From positions 87,310,779 through 87,374,778 of the forward strand of contig OZ026525.1 of the NCBI GenBank assembly GCA_964019695.1: 64,000 bases of DNA, given 5' to 3'. This document shows positions 32,500-44,105 of this stretch, piece by piece; within the stretch, counting starts at the first letter, position 1; each line of letters opens with the position of its first letter. The DNA is from Loripinus fragilis. Its lineage: Eukaryota > Mollusca > Bivalvia > Lucinida > Lucinidae. The translations under genes were made by a program, and so were the position numbers. The notes under the pieces are model-generated. The model worked only from the letters and a program-made list of their open reading frames with translations, had not been told where the DNA came from and did not search any database.

Positions 32500-33005
32500 C
32501 ATATTTTCATTTTGTTGACCAATTTGGATTGTTTTGACCTGGGGACGTCTCTGAAAAAGTTATGCTTTAAGCCAAGGCAGTGACGTAGATTACATAGGTC
32601 ACTGGCCAAGGGCAATATACCTTTTTGATAGACAATCAGACAGACTCATAGACATACAGTCAAACAGGTAGTCATACATATATATTCTGCCATGCTTGAG
32701 CTCACAGACCTCACATCACTGTCTGCCGATGGACTGTCTCCAAACTGTCAGTGAATCGTATATGTATATTACAAGTGTCTCACTGTCCGTAAACGAATCA
32801 TACCAAACGTTAGTAAGTCTATGCCAGTCTATTTTATGTGGGTATGATAACGTTACATTTTTTCTGGGGGGGAGGGGGTGGTGCCTAATATGCCTCATAG
32901 TTTTGGTTATGAAGTTACTGACTGGCTTTTAGGCATTTGGTCGTCCTGTAAAAGATTTCGCACTTGGAGTCAGTGTTGTCATTTTGGATGGAGCCTATGT
33001 TGTTC
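32500..33005. other. No recognisable feature
   Basis: Non-coding; short (GACA/CAGA)-like simple repeats near 32630 and a G-run near 32865-32880. No gene. Confidence 0.45.
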
Positions 33006-33007
33006 AG

Positions 33008-33150
33008 GGGCCACTAACTCGTAGACATCGTAAGTTGACCGACTTAAGACGGCCTTAAGATGAACTTAAAGTGAAGACCGTAACATTTAAGGTGGCGCTA
33101 TTCCGATTACATAAAACCATCTTAGCGTATTCTTAACTTAAGGTAGTACC
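33008..33150 (+). repeat. GGGGCCACTAACTCGTA repeat, copy 1
   Basis: Starts GGGGCCACTAACTCGTAGAC and contains alternating CTTAAG/TTAAGG words and GGTGGCGCTATTCCGATTAC. It matches 45374-45596 (+) and 54584-54802 (-). The internal ACTTAAG inverted words suggest a MITE-type terminus. Confidence 0.75.
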
Positions 33151-33857
33151 GGACTCACCAGCATATGTCCAAAAAGAGACCATCTTTTGATATGTTAAAA
33201 AATAGCTCAAAACTCATCTATTTTGACAAAAATAACAGGACCTTACCGTGCTTTTTAAAAAGTTATTAAACTTTAAAAATCGTAAAATATGAGTTTTTCA
33301 TAATATCAATTTCTCATATTATAAAAATATTGAAAGTGAGAAATGCCATATTTTTTCCTGGGAATACGCTAAAGGCTATTGGCTAATAAAAGAACACAAA
33401 AAACAGCGAAAAAAGGCACGTAGCTTATTTTTTAAGCTACAATCTATTTTGTAAAAAAAACATTAAGGCCAAAAAATCGTTTAAATCTTGAATAAAAAAT
33501 ATCACACAATGTAACTACAGAAACAAAAACTTAAATCTTTGAAGGAAATTTTGCATAGAAACTTATAATTAATTAAAAAGCATATGTCACCGTGCTCGTT
33601 TTTCTATTTTGTGCCATTTTCTGTTTTTACCTCTGAAATAAAATCAGGCATGGAGTGCCATAACTGCTTCATTGTTTAATTTAGGTCCGTGTGCGTAGAC
33701 AGTGTATTGTTTGAGTTGATGTTGTTTGATTTAGGTCCATGTGCGAAAAGCCTATTATTTGTCTATTCCTCATTTGGCATGTATTAGGACCCCTTAAGAC
33801 CTTTATAAGTGCGTTCGTGCGCGCGCGCTTGTGTGTGTGCCTATATTAGGGTGAGTG

Positions 33858-33918
<61 letters not shown>

Positions 33919-34225
33919 GAGAGACAGAGAAGGAAATTCGCGTGCTGTTGATTCATAGCTTTTTTGTTGCTGCTTTTCTTCTTTTCTTCTTTTCTTTACT
34001 TTACGTACAGTATAAGTATTCTGCATTTGTTGCAAAATTGACATCATCAGCAGTAACGCGTATAGAAGTGTCGTCAGGATGACGCAAGTCTTTGATCTGG
34101 AAAAATGTTCTATTTGGAAAACGTTGTTGAAAGTTTTAAAGCGAGAAAATGACCTTATATTATGCAATGATAGTTTTTTGATACACTTATATCTGCTAGA
34201 CCCCTCAGGGGTAGTTAAAATGCAT
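33151..34225. other. AT-rich non-coding region with microsatellites
   Basis: 33150-33600 is very AT-rich with no frames. 33650-33750 has a short direct repeat (TTTAGGTCC(A/G)TGTGCG, twice). A (GA)n/(GACA)n tract lies at 33859-33920. No gene. Confidence 0.5.
33859..33922 (+). repeat. (GA)n then (GACA)n microsatellite
   Basis: About 17 GA dinucleotides followed by about six GACA tetranucleotides. Confidence 0.95.
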
Positions 34226-34228
34226 TTT

Positions 34229-37200
34229 TAATGTCACTAGAGAACTCGATTGAAAACGTTAAACGTGTATGCCCGGATCTTATTGTTCTTCTAGGAGACC
34301 TCAATGATAAGTGTACTAATTGGAACCTACCTCATACACAGAGTGAAATTGGAAATAAACTTTCGAATATCTTAACACAAAATAATTTATACCAGATCAT
34401 TAATGAGCCGACTTCAGTAACGAACCAGCAATACTAGACTTAATAATAACAGACTGTCCCCATCTTGTTCTTAGATCAGAAGTATATCCTCCTCTTGCAA
34501 ATTTGGACCATTGCACCATTCAATGCGAATTTAACGTTAAAACATACCAGACAAAGTCATATAAACGTACAGTTTGGGACTATAAGTCTGCCAATGTCAA
34601 CGCCCTAAATGAGGCTCTAGACATTGCTCCCTGGGGTGTTCCATATGCACTTTATGATAATCTAGATGACGTAGTTAACTTCAACAACTCGATTATTACA
34701 TCAACTTGCAAAGAACATATAATTAGTAAAAATGTTACTATACATACAAAAGACAAACCATGGATATGTAACGAGGTTCGGTATTTTATAGGTAAAAGGG
34801 ACCGCTGTTTTAAACGCTTTAAAAGAACTTTATCAGCTCAGGACCAATTGAATTTTTATGTTGCCCGTAAAGAAGCAAACAGAGCCAAACGGAATGCCAA
34901 AAAGCGTTTCCAGGCAAAGGTTGTTGACTCTCTTAGTGACCCTAATTTAGATGTTTGAAATTTTTGGAAAATCTCAAACCTCAAACCACGACAAATCTGA
35001 TCGCAAAATCCCACCACTATTGGAAAATAATAATCTCGTGCCCGATGATACACAAAAAGCTGATATATTTAATAATCACTTTGCTTCTATAGCCTCGCTT
35101 GACCACGATATGCCCTTACCGCGTCTGCCTGATTTCCAGTCTGATACAAATGCACGAATTGACAATATTGAAACTACAGAACTCGAAGTAAAACGTTTAT
35201 TGACCCAGTTAAGCGTGCACAAACCAACAGGACCGGATGGTATTGGAAACTGGGTATTAAAGCATTGCTCCAATACACTTTGTAAGCCATTGACCGTTTT
35301 GTTTAATAAATCCCTTGCTGATGGGGTATTTCCTAGAACATGGAAACTTGCAAATGTTTCTCCAGTTTATAAGAAGGGAAGTAAATCTGACAAGGTAAAT
35401 TATCGACCAATATCGTTGTTGTCGAACATGTCCAAAGTTCTTGAGAAAATTGTCTTTAAACGTCTGTATGAATATTTGATTGAAAACAGACTACTTACAG
35501 AAAAGAATTCAGGATTCAAGAAAAAGGATTCCACAACTAACCAGTTGCTTCAAATAGTTCACCAAATCTATCAAGATATAAATGATGGGAAGGATACGTG
35601 CATGGTTTTCTTAGATGTGTCAAAAGCGTTTGACAAAGTTTGGCACAAAGGGCTATTCTTTAAATTACGAAAAATGGGTATACGTGGTAATCTTCTAAAC
35701 TGGCTTAAATACTGTATGTCTGGACGTCACCAAAAATTTGTTCTTAACGGTGAAGAGTCCAATGTATGTTACCTAGAAGCTGGGGTCCCTCAGGGGTCTA
35801 TCTTGGGACCTCTTTTGTTCTTAATATATACTGAGGGACTTTAAAAACGCACCATTTTACATTCTCTGTCTCTTCCACATGATTAATTTAAGGATGCTTT
35901 CTTTATCATTTTTTATCCTCTTGCAAAATGGACCATGATTTGCCATTATTTCGATTTGCTCATGCTGTTCATTCTGACGTAATATCGACGTAAGTGTTTT
36001 TCAACAATTGTCGTCTGACAAATGTGAATTTGATTCAATTTGAAAACAAACACTTTTAGAGGGTAGCCAGATGTCTTAACAAATGGAAAAACACAAAAGT
36101 TTTCAGAAATAATCGTTTTATTACACTCCCACTCGCAGCGTTTTTTTGCTAACGTCAGTCTTAAATTTTCAAACATCAATAACAGACGCGTGACGTCCGC
36201 GAATGTCTCGATTCTTTTGACTTTTATGCAACTGATTGGGGAGTATCTGTTGGTAATAAAAAGATTTTGATTATTCCTGATACTTGGGATATAAACGGCC
36301 AATTACGTTAAAAATCAATGACGCCATGTAGACGTAATGAACGTTGCCAGGGGCCTAAAACTTCGTGATTTGATTTTGCCTTTCCTTTTGCTTTCAAGAA
36401 CAAACATCAGTTCGAAAACTTTTTTCCGTTCATAATGGAAGGTATGGGGACTCTGTGACTTTCTGAATTTGAGCTGTCTCAGAATTATCGCGACGTCACG
36501 GCAAACATAAGCCACAGCGTTTCGATTTTCTTATTGAATGCAAGCTAAATGACGGAACTTGTCAATTTTATTTTCACAAATGAAAATATCCAATTTTCGA
36601 CATAAATTAGCATTTAAGCAGGTGGTGCGTTTTTAAAGTCCTTCAGTATATACAAATGATATTGTTGAAGACATGGAATGTAACATAAATATTTCCGCGG
36701 ATGACACCTCTGTTCAACAATCTATAATTGATATTACCACTTTTAAAAAAGATTAACAGTTTTTGGAAAACAGTGGCTTATACTTTTTAAAGCATTAAAA
36801 ACGGAGTATATGATATTATCCAGACAGCGAAACCGCCCAAACCACCCTGTCATTTTCTTGAATGGAGAGCCAATATTAGAAGTTGATCAGCATACACATC
36901 TAGAGTTAACGATCAGCAATACATTGTCCTGTTCAGTGCATATTAATAGAGTATTTGCAAAGGCTGATAAGAGATTAAATGTTATCCGTAGATGCCAGCA
37001 AGTATTACCAAGGAGCTGCAAAGAAATGTTATATAAAACATCAATCCGCCCAGTCCTTGATTATGGCAATATTATTTATGACGCATGTCTAAAATCGGAG
37101 TCTGATGCTATTGAAAAATGTCAACGTAAAGCAGCTCTTATATGCACAGGCGCGTTCAGACTTACAAGTAACGAACGTCTTTTAAACGAATTAGGTTGGG

Positions 37201-37909
37201 AAAAAATGGAAAGCCGCAGAAGTCCATAGGTTAACACTGTTCTATAAAATAATAAAATCGTTGACACCACCATACTTGAGAAACATTTGTAACCTGATTC
37301 CGCATAATACGGATACCTACAACCTCCGGCGAAATAATTCACTTCTGGTACCTTTTATTAGAAAAGAAATATTCTTCTCCAAATCATTTTTTCCAAAAAC
37401 AATACGAGAATGGAACAACTTGTCCTTTGAATTGAAAGAATCTGACAGTATAAACATTTTTAAGGAAAAGCTGAAACGGTTATATGGACCCAACAAAAGT
37501 CAAAAGCTCTATTCTCACGGCCATGGTTGGCATACCGTTAATCATTGTATGATACGCCTTCGACTCAGTCATCTAAAACGTCATCTATTCCGATATAACA
37601 TTATACAATCAGCTTATTGCGAAAATGTAACCTGTGATGTTATACCAGAAACGACCTCCCATTTTCTTCTCTATTGCCCTCGATACGAGCCTCAGCGACG
37701 TACAATGCTTAAAGAAATCTCAAAAAATCATCTTTCCTGGTACTAGCTATATAACTGTCATCGCACTAATGTCAGATCATCTCTGTAACATCCTCTTACA
37801 CGGATCAGAAGACTTGAGCTTGGAAGAAAATAAAAAAGTCTTTGAATTTATCCATGAATCTGGGCGTTTCGATCACATTGAAACAGCTGCACACGACGAA
37901 AGCTTGTAA
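34229..37909 (+). pseudogene. Endonuclease-RT protein of LINE relic C
   Basis: Endonuclease tail: LIVLLGDLNDKCTNWNLP, then (frameshift near 34430) DLIITDCPHL and LDHCTIQCEF. The linker runs to 34958, with a frameshift there. RT (34951 on): PTGPDGIGNWVLKHCS, NYRPISLLSNMSKVLEKIV, MVFLDVSKAFDKVWHKGLFF, AGVPQGSILGPLLFLIY at about 35781-35830. After the insertion it resumes as NDIVEDMECN with ISADDTSVQ (normally YADD or FADD). The C-terminal region 36810-37746 ends in RLRLSHLKRHLFRYN and a Cys-containing ETTSHFLLYCPRYEPQRR. A final frameshift near 37735 continues to a stop at 37909. Confidence 0.8.
35831..36646. mobile_element. 816-bp inverted-repeat insertion in LINE C
   Basis: Ends CTGA(G/A)GGACTTTAAAAACG pair over 24 bp with one mismatch. 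Flanks are TATATA at 35825-35830 and 36647-36652, and removing element plus one flank restores the RT reading frame (LFLIYTNDIV). Two minus-strand frames (35946-36302 and 36315-36515) have no recognised domain. The superfamily is uncertain: a 6-bp TA-repeat duplication does not discriminate between true 6-bp and shorter TA targets. Confidence 0.8.
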
Positions 37910-37952
37910 GATTGTGCTAAAATATTCTTTGACTATCTCTAACACACATATG

Positions 37953-38009
<57 letters not shown>
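37953..38009 (+). repeat. (CT)n microsatellite with adjacent (CA)n
   Basis: About 27 CT dinucleotides in the 3' UTR of LINE C, followed by interrupted ACACGC/CACACA runs to about 38060. Confidence 0.95.
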
Positions 38010-38011
<2 letters not shown>

Positions 38012-38221
38012 GCACACACGCACGTACAAACACACACACGCACACACACACATAAACACATTTCGTTCATTGGATGTATGTATGTACATATTTTCATGTT
38101 ATTGTGTGTCTATCTGTATTGTCCGTTGTATTTGTATGTTCATGTTCTTCGTGAGGAGACCTACTAGTGGCCCTTGGGCTGTTAGGAATTCTCGTTTAAT
38201 AAATAAAGCATTAAATTAAAT

Positions 38222-38450
38222 ATACTCGATTCACATACATGTAGTAAGGTTTGTAGTACATTGAATAAGTTACACAATTCTATTATACAAATGACATCAC
38301 ATCGCCACAATATTATTAGAGGGAAGCTTAAATGTATTTTGTTTCAATTAAGAACTAACACTGAACACTGAGATTGACAGAAAAGCTAAAATTAGAATAA
38401 AACCACTGGTCCAAAAGTAATAACAACGTACCATAGCACCACTAATAGGA
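38222..38450 (+). repeat. Direct repeat D, copy 1
   Basis: ACTCGATTCACATA(C/T)ATGTAG, then AAGGTTTGTAGTACA and CACATCGCCACAATAT recur at 40566-40785, 2.34 kb downstream in the same orientation. They could be the ends of a duplicated segment or two independent insertions. Confidence 0.75.
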
Positions 38451-38561
38451 ATGTAAATTTCAAATAGGTTAAATTAGGGGATAACTGTATTCAAAATTTT
38501 CATTTGGGGAGGTATATCGTCGGATATACGGTCGGAAATTTTGTTTTACGGCGACGCGTAA

Positions 38562-38649
38562 ATTTTAGGTTAAGGAGATTTGGAAGTTCTTACATTGTTA
38601 TTTGTTTAATTCAAAGGGAGTTTATTTTAGTCAGTTTCGTGAATCAAAG
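38562..38649 (+). repeat. 88-bp exact direct repeat, copy 1
   Basis: Identical, by base-by-base reading, to 39627-39714. It starts ATTTTAGGTTAAGGAGATTT and ends TTCGTGAATCAAAG. The flanks differ on both sides. Confidence 0.9.
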
Positions 38650-39626
38650 CATGCAGTCTGTCAAACAGTTTTAGGCAGTTAGCATGATAATAAATACACC
38701 ATACGCCCCCAATTGCCAGAGGATTAAGATGTCTCAATTTATGTGTGATATAGTGTAGTTTTTAAAAATGCTAATTAACTAGATCCCCATGAAAGATGAG
38801 GTCTATTAGCATTTTAGGGTCAAGAAGTCATTTTAAGATTTTCAATATGGCTGCCATGGTGGCCATATCTTCTTTTGCAAATTTTCACATATGCCAGCCA
38901 CAAAAATAGTTCAATCTAACATGGTTTTTGAAACGAAATTTGAAGAATTTCAGAATGGCTGCCATATATAATCAAACAATAAAGTTATGTCCGCTTGACG
39001 TTTATGTCTACCAGTTCCAAATGTATAAGCGCATTTCATTCAAATTTTCACATTACGAACTGTGATCATTTAGAAATGTTATGCATATAAACAAAATTCA
39101 TTTGATAATCAGTAGAACCGCTGACAACGCAGAGAATACTAGTACCCATAAAATCAAAAGTCACATCGATAGCTTGTGTGTCCGTCATAATCCCGAACCG
39201 TTCAAGCACATTTAAACATCACTGAGGAAACTCTCTAGTTAGATGTTATGCGTGCTAGCTATAAGCGTTGCTTTAACGGCCATAGCCATTAATCTGTAAC
39301 ATACTCTGACGTCACAAAACATCGATCACGAGCGTGCATAAAGACGCTCAAAAAATTGTTCTTGTCCAGCATTTTGATAATCAACAGAATCAGACAAATT
39401 TGCATTTCCTTTTAGTTATCACAAGCATTTTAACATTAATTTAAGATTAATCAGCATCAAAACAATTGATAACTCTCTGATGATTTTGCAGTAAGGGGAC
39501 GGGTATAAAACAAAGATTTAGTAAACCCGTAATGGCCAACATCAGCCATAGTTTTTGTTTTTCTCATTTGTGTAGTTGTTGTCATACACAAGCACAACAA
39601 ATTAAAACAAAAACGTCGTCAAAATG
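38650..39626. other. No recognisable feature
   Basis: AT-rich non-coding sequence with palindromic GGCTGCCATGGTGGCC near 38851. No gene. Confidence 0.45.
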
Positions 39627-39714
39627 ATTTTAGGTTAAGGAGATTTGGAAGTTCTTACATTGTTATTTGTTTAATTCAAAGGGAGTTTATTTTAGTCAGT
39701 TTCGTGAATCAAAG
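39627..39714 (+). repeat. 88-bp exact direct repeat, copy 2
   Basis: Identical to 38562-38649, offset 1065 bp. Perfect identity in a window where most repeats are diverged implies a recent duplication, or gene conversion. Confidence 0.9.
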
Positions 39715-40560
39715 GTATTGAATTGCACTTTTGCTCGTTTAATAAACAGAATTGGGATTTTAGATGGGTTTTTACATCGTCAGAAGTTAACGTTAAATGT
39801 GTCATGTTTTGATAATTAACTTCCTGATGATAATAGAAAAAGCCGTTATCATATTATGCTCAATAGCCCTTCCAGATAAGAAGATAAAATAAAACAAAAA
39901 CATTTTTTGTGTGTCTGGCGTTTGATAAACATTTTGGTTATATTTTTGTTGTGCCATCTTAACTGGAACGAGAAAGATTCAGTACCGTGCAAATTTGACG
40001 TTTCTTTTTGTTTGAGTATATAAATAACCAGAACATAGACATGATGTAAAATCTAAGATACCATGTTGCCCATAGCCTCCCACCAAGGTTTGGCTCAATC
40101 AAATGTTTGGTTTGGGAGGAGATACTGTTTAAAGAATTTGAAGATAATTGACATTTTGCCATGTTGTCAAATTTTAATTTATCCCTGATGTCTCCTACCA
40201 AACCAAGCTTCGCTTAAATCCTAAGTGTGACAAATCTTTTGAAGAATTTCAATATAACCACTGTGATCGTTACTTTGCATATAAGAATGAGAGAGTTTAA
40301 GCAAAACTGTAATTGTATGATGGCTTGATGCTAAAAATGTATTATACATGTGACACTATATGGCCACATAACCGTCCCCTCAGAAAAGTATTGACTGGCC
40401 ACTTGGCCATAGAAACATAGGGTAAGGCAACTCTGGACTGGCAGTTGACATTATTTAAAGGCTTCCACTAAATAAAATAGCGTGAGTCATCTAGCCAACA
40501 AACTCCATCATAGAAAAACATACTCACCCATTATGAATGGTTTATCACTTGTATAGGCTA
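39715..40560. other. No recognisable feature
   Basis: Non-coding AT-rich sequence; the only frame over 75 codons (39959-40201, minus) has no domain. Confidence 0.45.
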
Positions 40561-40565
40561 CCCTT

Positions 40566-40785
40566 TACTCGATTCACATATATGTAGTAAGGTTTGTAGT
40601 ACAAATAATAAGTTACCCAACTCTATTATACACATGACACCACATCGCCACAATATAATTAGGGGGAAGCTAATATGTAATACTGATATAGTAACAGTTA
40701 ACCAGAGCTAATATTAGAATAGCATCTTAAAACAACACCTTATGAATCACTGGTCCAAAAGTAAAAAAAGTTACTATAGCACTGC
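40566..40785 (+). repeat. Direct repeat D, copy 2
   Basis: Second copy of the 38222-38450 repeat, sharing also AGCTAATATTAGAATA and CACTGGTCCAAAAGTAA near its end. Confidence 0.75.
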
Positions 40786-40789
40786 TTAT

Positions 40790-41395
40790 CCCTGCTCTCT
40801 CCCAGGTCTGGGCCCGGGGTTACAAATTAAGTTATTATGCATTAGTTGTTGCCAACAGTGTAGACATTGATCAAGGCTATAGATGTGGCACGTGATAATG
40901 GTCTTCATTGTTTACTTATATATTCAACAAACATATGTCAATGCTGGTGATGAACATATTATTGAGTGTAAAACTTTGTTATTTTTCCCCATAAATTTTA
41001 ACATACGAGTTTGGAGCTCAAAAGACCTGTCTTATTAACGCATTTCTTTTAGAACCCACATCAAATGTTTAGATTGATGAATCGGGTCTGGACATACGTG
41101 TATGTATTAGGAATATGAAATTCCAACACGTTATAGATCATAATTATTTGTTTTTGTTTTGAGGGTTTCCTAGTGTGAACTAGAATTCCAAGAATCAGAT
41201 GTGTCGCCTGCCAAAACGAAAGTCAAACAGGGCAAAATTGTCCAATTTATATCCCAGCCCAGGCGAAGGGTTATTTTAAAGATAATTATAAATCACAAAA
41301 CATAAAACTCATTTCTCCAACCCTTTAGTTCACATTGGGTATAATACAAATCAAAATTAAAAGCATATCAACTAGTTTTCAGTGGTTAGTTAATT
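40790..41395. other. No recognisable feature
   Basis: Non-coding; nothing supported. Confidence 0.45.
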
Positions 41396-41399
41396 AAGA

Positions 41400-43080
41400 T
41401 AAACAAACTTGTACAATTCCAACCATGCTGTGACCATGTTGCTGCATTTCCTGATTCCCTTTAAAATGGTAGGCAACATGACCATGTTCTGAAAAAGTTG
41501 ACTTTTGACCACTTGACCCAATTACCAGGGTGGGGTGTGCGGGCAAAATATTTGCTACAATATTGCTGCATTCCTGATTCCCTTTAATTTGATATGCAAC
41601 GTACATGACATTGTACTGAAAAAGTTGAATTTTGACCTTTTGACCTTGGGAGTCTGCAGGCACAATATTTGGTACCATGTTGCTATATTTCGTGATTCAA
41701 ATGAATTTGATATGCAACGTGACCATGTTCTGAAAAGGTTGACTTTGACCCAACCCCCAGGGTGTATGGTGCGTATGTGGGTAAAATATTTGCTACAATG
41801 CTGCTGCATTCATGATTCCCTTTAATTTGATATGCAACATTACCATGTCCTGAAAAAGTAGAATTTTGACCTTTTGACACCAACCCCAGGGTCAAGGGGT
41901 GGAGGTCAGGGGGTGGGTGTCAGCAGGCAAAATAATTACGACCATATTTGCTGCAATTTGCTGCATTCGTGATTCCCTTTAATTTGATATGCAACATGAC
42001 ACTGTACTGAAAAAGTTGATTTTGATCTTTTGACCCCTAGGGTCAGGGGGGAGTCTGAAGACAAATTATTTTCTACCTTGTTTTACAGTTCATGATTCAA
42101 ATACATTTGATATGCTTTATTTGTTTTGTTTGATTTGATTCTCTACGTCCCATCAACAATCTATCAGTTATATAGGGATGGGTCTTCCTTGGTTGAAGCA
42201 GTTCTAAGCTAAGATTAATGTTCATGCTCAAGGACACAACACAGTGACACTGGTGAGGCTCGAACCACGGCCCTTCGGTCTCGAGGCATGCACTCTACCA
42301 CTGAGCCACTGCGCTCCTAAATTCGATATGTAAAATGACCATGTTCTGGCAAGGTTGACTTCGAACCCATCCAAAGGGTGTGTGGGGTGTGTCTTTGGGT
42401 AAAATATTTGCTACAATGTTGCTGCATTCGTGATTCCCTTTAATTTTATATGCAACATGACATTGTTCTGAAAAAGTTTAATTGTGACCTTTTGACCCCT
42501 AGGGTAAGGGGGAGGGTCTGCGAGTAAAATATTTGCTACCATGTTGCTACATTTCCTGATACCATTTAATTTGTTATGCAACATGACCTTGTTCTGAAAA
42601 AGTTGAATAATGGCATTTTGGCCCTAAGGTCAGGTTGAGGGGGGGGGGGGTCTGCGGGCAAAATATTTGCTACCAAGTTGCTGTATTTTGTGATTCCATT
42701 TAATTTGATATGCAACATGACCATGTTCTGAAAAAGTTGAATTTTGATCTATTGACCATATCTTAAGGGTGGGTAAAGTAGGGGGATCTGCCGGCAAAAT
42801 AGTTGCTACCATGTTGGTGCATTCCTGATTCCCTTTAATTTGACATGCAACATGACAATGTTCTGAAAAAGTTGAATTTTGACCTATTGGCCCCATCCCC
42901 AGGGTCGGGGAGGAGATAGGGGGATCTGTAGGCAAAACATTTGGTACCTTGTTGCTGCATTCGTGATTCTCTTAAATTTTATATGCAACATGATCGACCA
43001 TGTTCTGAAAAAGTGGAAGTTTGACCTATTGACCCCATCCCCAGGGTCAGGGGGGCGGGGGTCTATGGGCGAAATATCTT
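41400..43080 (+). repeat. Minisatellite of ~113-157-bp units (about 11 units)
   Basis: The landmark TGTTCTGAAAAAGTTGA(A/C) recurs near 41482, 41609, 41722, 41842, 41999, 42338, 42459, 42585, 42719, 42855 and 42998. Each unit continues with TTTTGACCTNTTGACCCC, a G-rich segment, GGGCAAAATATTTGCTAC, and TTGCTGCATTCNTGATTCCC. The longest gap (42000 to 42338) is explained by an inserted SINE. Frames read through it are repeat translations, not genes. Confidence 0.95.
42115..42318 (-). mobile_element. tRNA-headed SINE (second family) in the minisatellite
   Basis: On the minus strand the head GAGCGCAGTGGCTCAGTGGT (box A TGGCTCAGTGG), TAGAGTGCATGCC, then GTGGTTCGAGCCTC (box B) is followed by a short body and the tail GATGGGACGTAGAGAATC plus an AAAC-rich end. 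ATTTGATATG (about 42105-42114) and ATTCGATATG (42321-42330) are probable target duplications. It is distinct from the 26151/47093 family, though its GGGACGTA tail is related. Confidence 0.85.
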
Positions 43081-43123
43081 ATGATAATTATTATATTATT
43101 TATAATCCAGGATAGATTAAGAG

Positions 43124-43270
43124 GATAGAACATTCTTTTCCGTATTTTAACGTTTGCCAAGCCCTCTTGTAATAATGTGCTGCAGCCCGAATCGCGAAGC
43201 GGTGAGGGCTGCAACACATTATCACACGAGGGCTTAGCAAACGTTAATATAGGGAAAAGAATGTTATATC
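43124..43270. repeat. Palindromic MITE-like element
   Basis: Arms of ~65 bp: GAACATTCTTTTCCGTATTT ... AATGTGCTGCAGCCC on the left, and GGGCTGCAACACATT ... GGGAAAAGAATGTT on the right. They share CGTTTGC(C/T)AAGCCCTC and surround a ~17-bp centre (GAATCGCGAAGCGGTGA). The whole element is a diverged hairpin with no coding capacity. Confidence 0.9.
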
Positions 43271-43573
43271 GTCATTGTAATGTACCTTCCTTTCAAGCAC
43301 AAGCAGTTCCAAATAATTTTATTCAATTGTATGCAGAAATTCCACCCTAACATCATGAAGCGTACAACGAAATCACACCGAATGGCGGCAATCGAAAACA
43401 TCAATATTATCGACAAACGTAGACCACACTGTCACATAGGTCCAGATAAGGATAGTTTGTGCACCTTTAATTGCATTTATTTCATTTCCCAACGACTTAA
43501 ACATGTGTTCTGGGTGTTATTTTGAGTACCCATAACATATAATTTGGGTGAGAAATACGAAAATAAATATGTG

Positions 43574-43620
43574 TGGATCCAGATCGGGCTGCTCCTGCAG
43601 GAGTAGCCCGGTCTGGGTCA
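43574..43620. repeat. GATCCAGATC hairpin family, copy 1
   Basis: TGGATCCAGATCGGGCTGCT then CCTGCAGG then AGTAGCCCGGTCTGGGTCA: an imperfect ~23-bp inverted repeat centred on CTGCAG. Confidence 0.85.
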
Positions 43621-43842
43621 ATATTATTTGCCCCTATTTTTGCGAATACTAAAAATCTTTTTCAAGTATGTGAAGTGGACTGTCACATAGGTCCAGATAA
43701 GGATAGTTTGTGCACCTATAATTGCATTTATTTCATTTCCCAACGACTTAAACATGTGTTCTGGGTGTTCAAAATAACCGTCTCTTTGAGACGGTTCTTT
43801 TGAGTACCCACAACATATGTTTTGGGTGAGAAATACGAAAAT

Positions 43843-43884
43843 AGATCGGGCTGCTCCTGCAGGAGCAGTCTGGTCTGGGTCCAT
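43843..43884. repeat. GATCCAGATC hairpin family, copy 2
   Basis: AGATCGGGCTGCTCCTGCAG followed by GAGCAGTCTGGTCTGGGTCC, the equivalent hairpin in the next tandem unit, with slightly different arms. Confidence 0.8.
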
Positions 43885-44035
43885 ATTATTTGCCCCTATT
43901 CTTGCAAATACTAAAAATCTTTTTCAAGTGTGTGAAGTGGACTGTCACATAGGTCCAGATAAGGATAGTTTGTGCACCTATAATTGCATTTATTTCCTTT
44001 CCCAACGACTTAAACATGTGTTTTGGGTGTTCAAA

Positions 44036-44072
44036 ATAACCGTCTCATTGAGACGGTTCTTTTGAGTACCCA
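44036..44072. repeat. AACCGTCTCA hairpin family, copy
   Basis: AACCGTCTCATTGAGACGGTT is an 8-9-bp-arm hairpin followed by CTTTTGAGTACC. Equivalents: 43777-43806, 49424-49472 (diverged) and 59017-59060. Confidence 0.75.
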
Positions 44073-44105
44073 CAACATATGTTTCGGGTGAGAAATACGA
44101 AAATA

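Larger units (their letters stand above)
34229..38219 (+). mobile_element. LINE relic C (CR1/Jockey group)
   Basis: 5'-truncated within the endonuclease, RT recognisable, interrupted by an 816-bp inverted-repeat element (35831-36646). The 3' UTR contains a CT microsatellite and ends near AATAAATAAAGCATTAAATT at about 38215. Confidence 0.8.
43428..44105 (+). repeat. ~255-bp tandem repeat, 2.7 units
   Basis: The landmark GTCACATAGGTCCAGATAAG occurs at 43431, 43682 and 43944 (periods of about 251 and 262). The second and third units carry the AACCGTCTC(A/T)TTGAGACGGT hairpin; the first and second carry the GATC(C)AGATCGGGCTGCTCC hairpin. The translated frames (for example around 43573-43803) are repeat by-products. 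Confidence 0.9.

Noticed and set aside
33841..34167. Minus-strand 108-codon frame with SLSLSVCLSVCLSLSL tail
   Set aside because: The tail is the translated (GA)n/(GACA)n microsatellite.
35946..36302. 118-codon minus-strand frame as a transposase
   Set aside because: No DDE spacing, HTH or zinc-finger pattern visible, and the 816-bp element is too short to encode a full transposase.
37805..38219. Opposing ~94- and 125-codon frames over the CT microsatellite
   Set aside because: Both are microsatellite translations in the LINE C 3' UTR.
41394..42935. Minus-strand frames of 70-101 codons with GQ(K/N)STFSEHGHVAYQIK repeats as a repeat-protein gene
   Set aside because: They translate the ~130-bp minisatellite in alternating frames, unit lengths are not multiples of three, and a SINE interrupts the array.
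43573..44065. Two similar + strand frames (DCHIGPDKDSLCTYNCIYF...) as duplicated genes
   Set aside because: They are the translated ~255-bp tandem repeat and span hairpin repeats; no start or stop conservation or domain.
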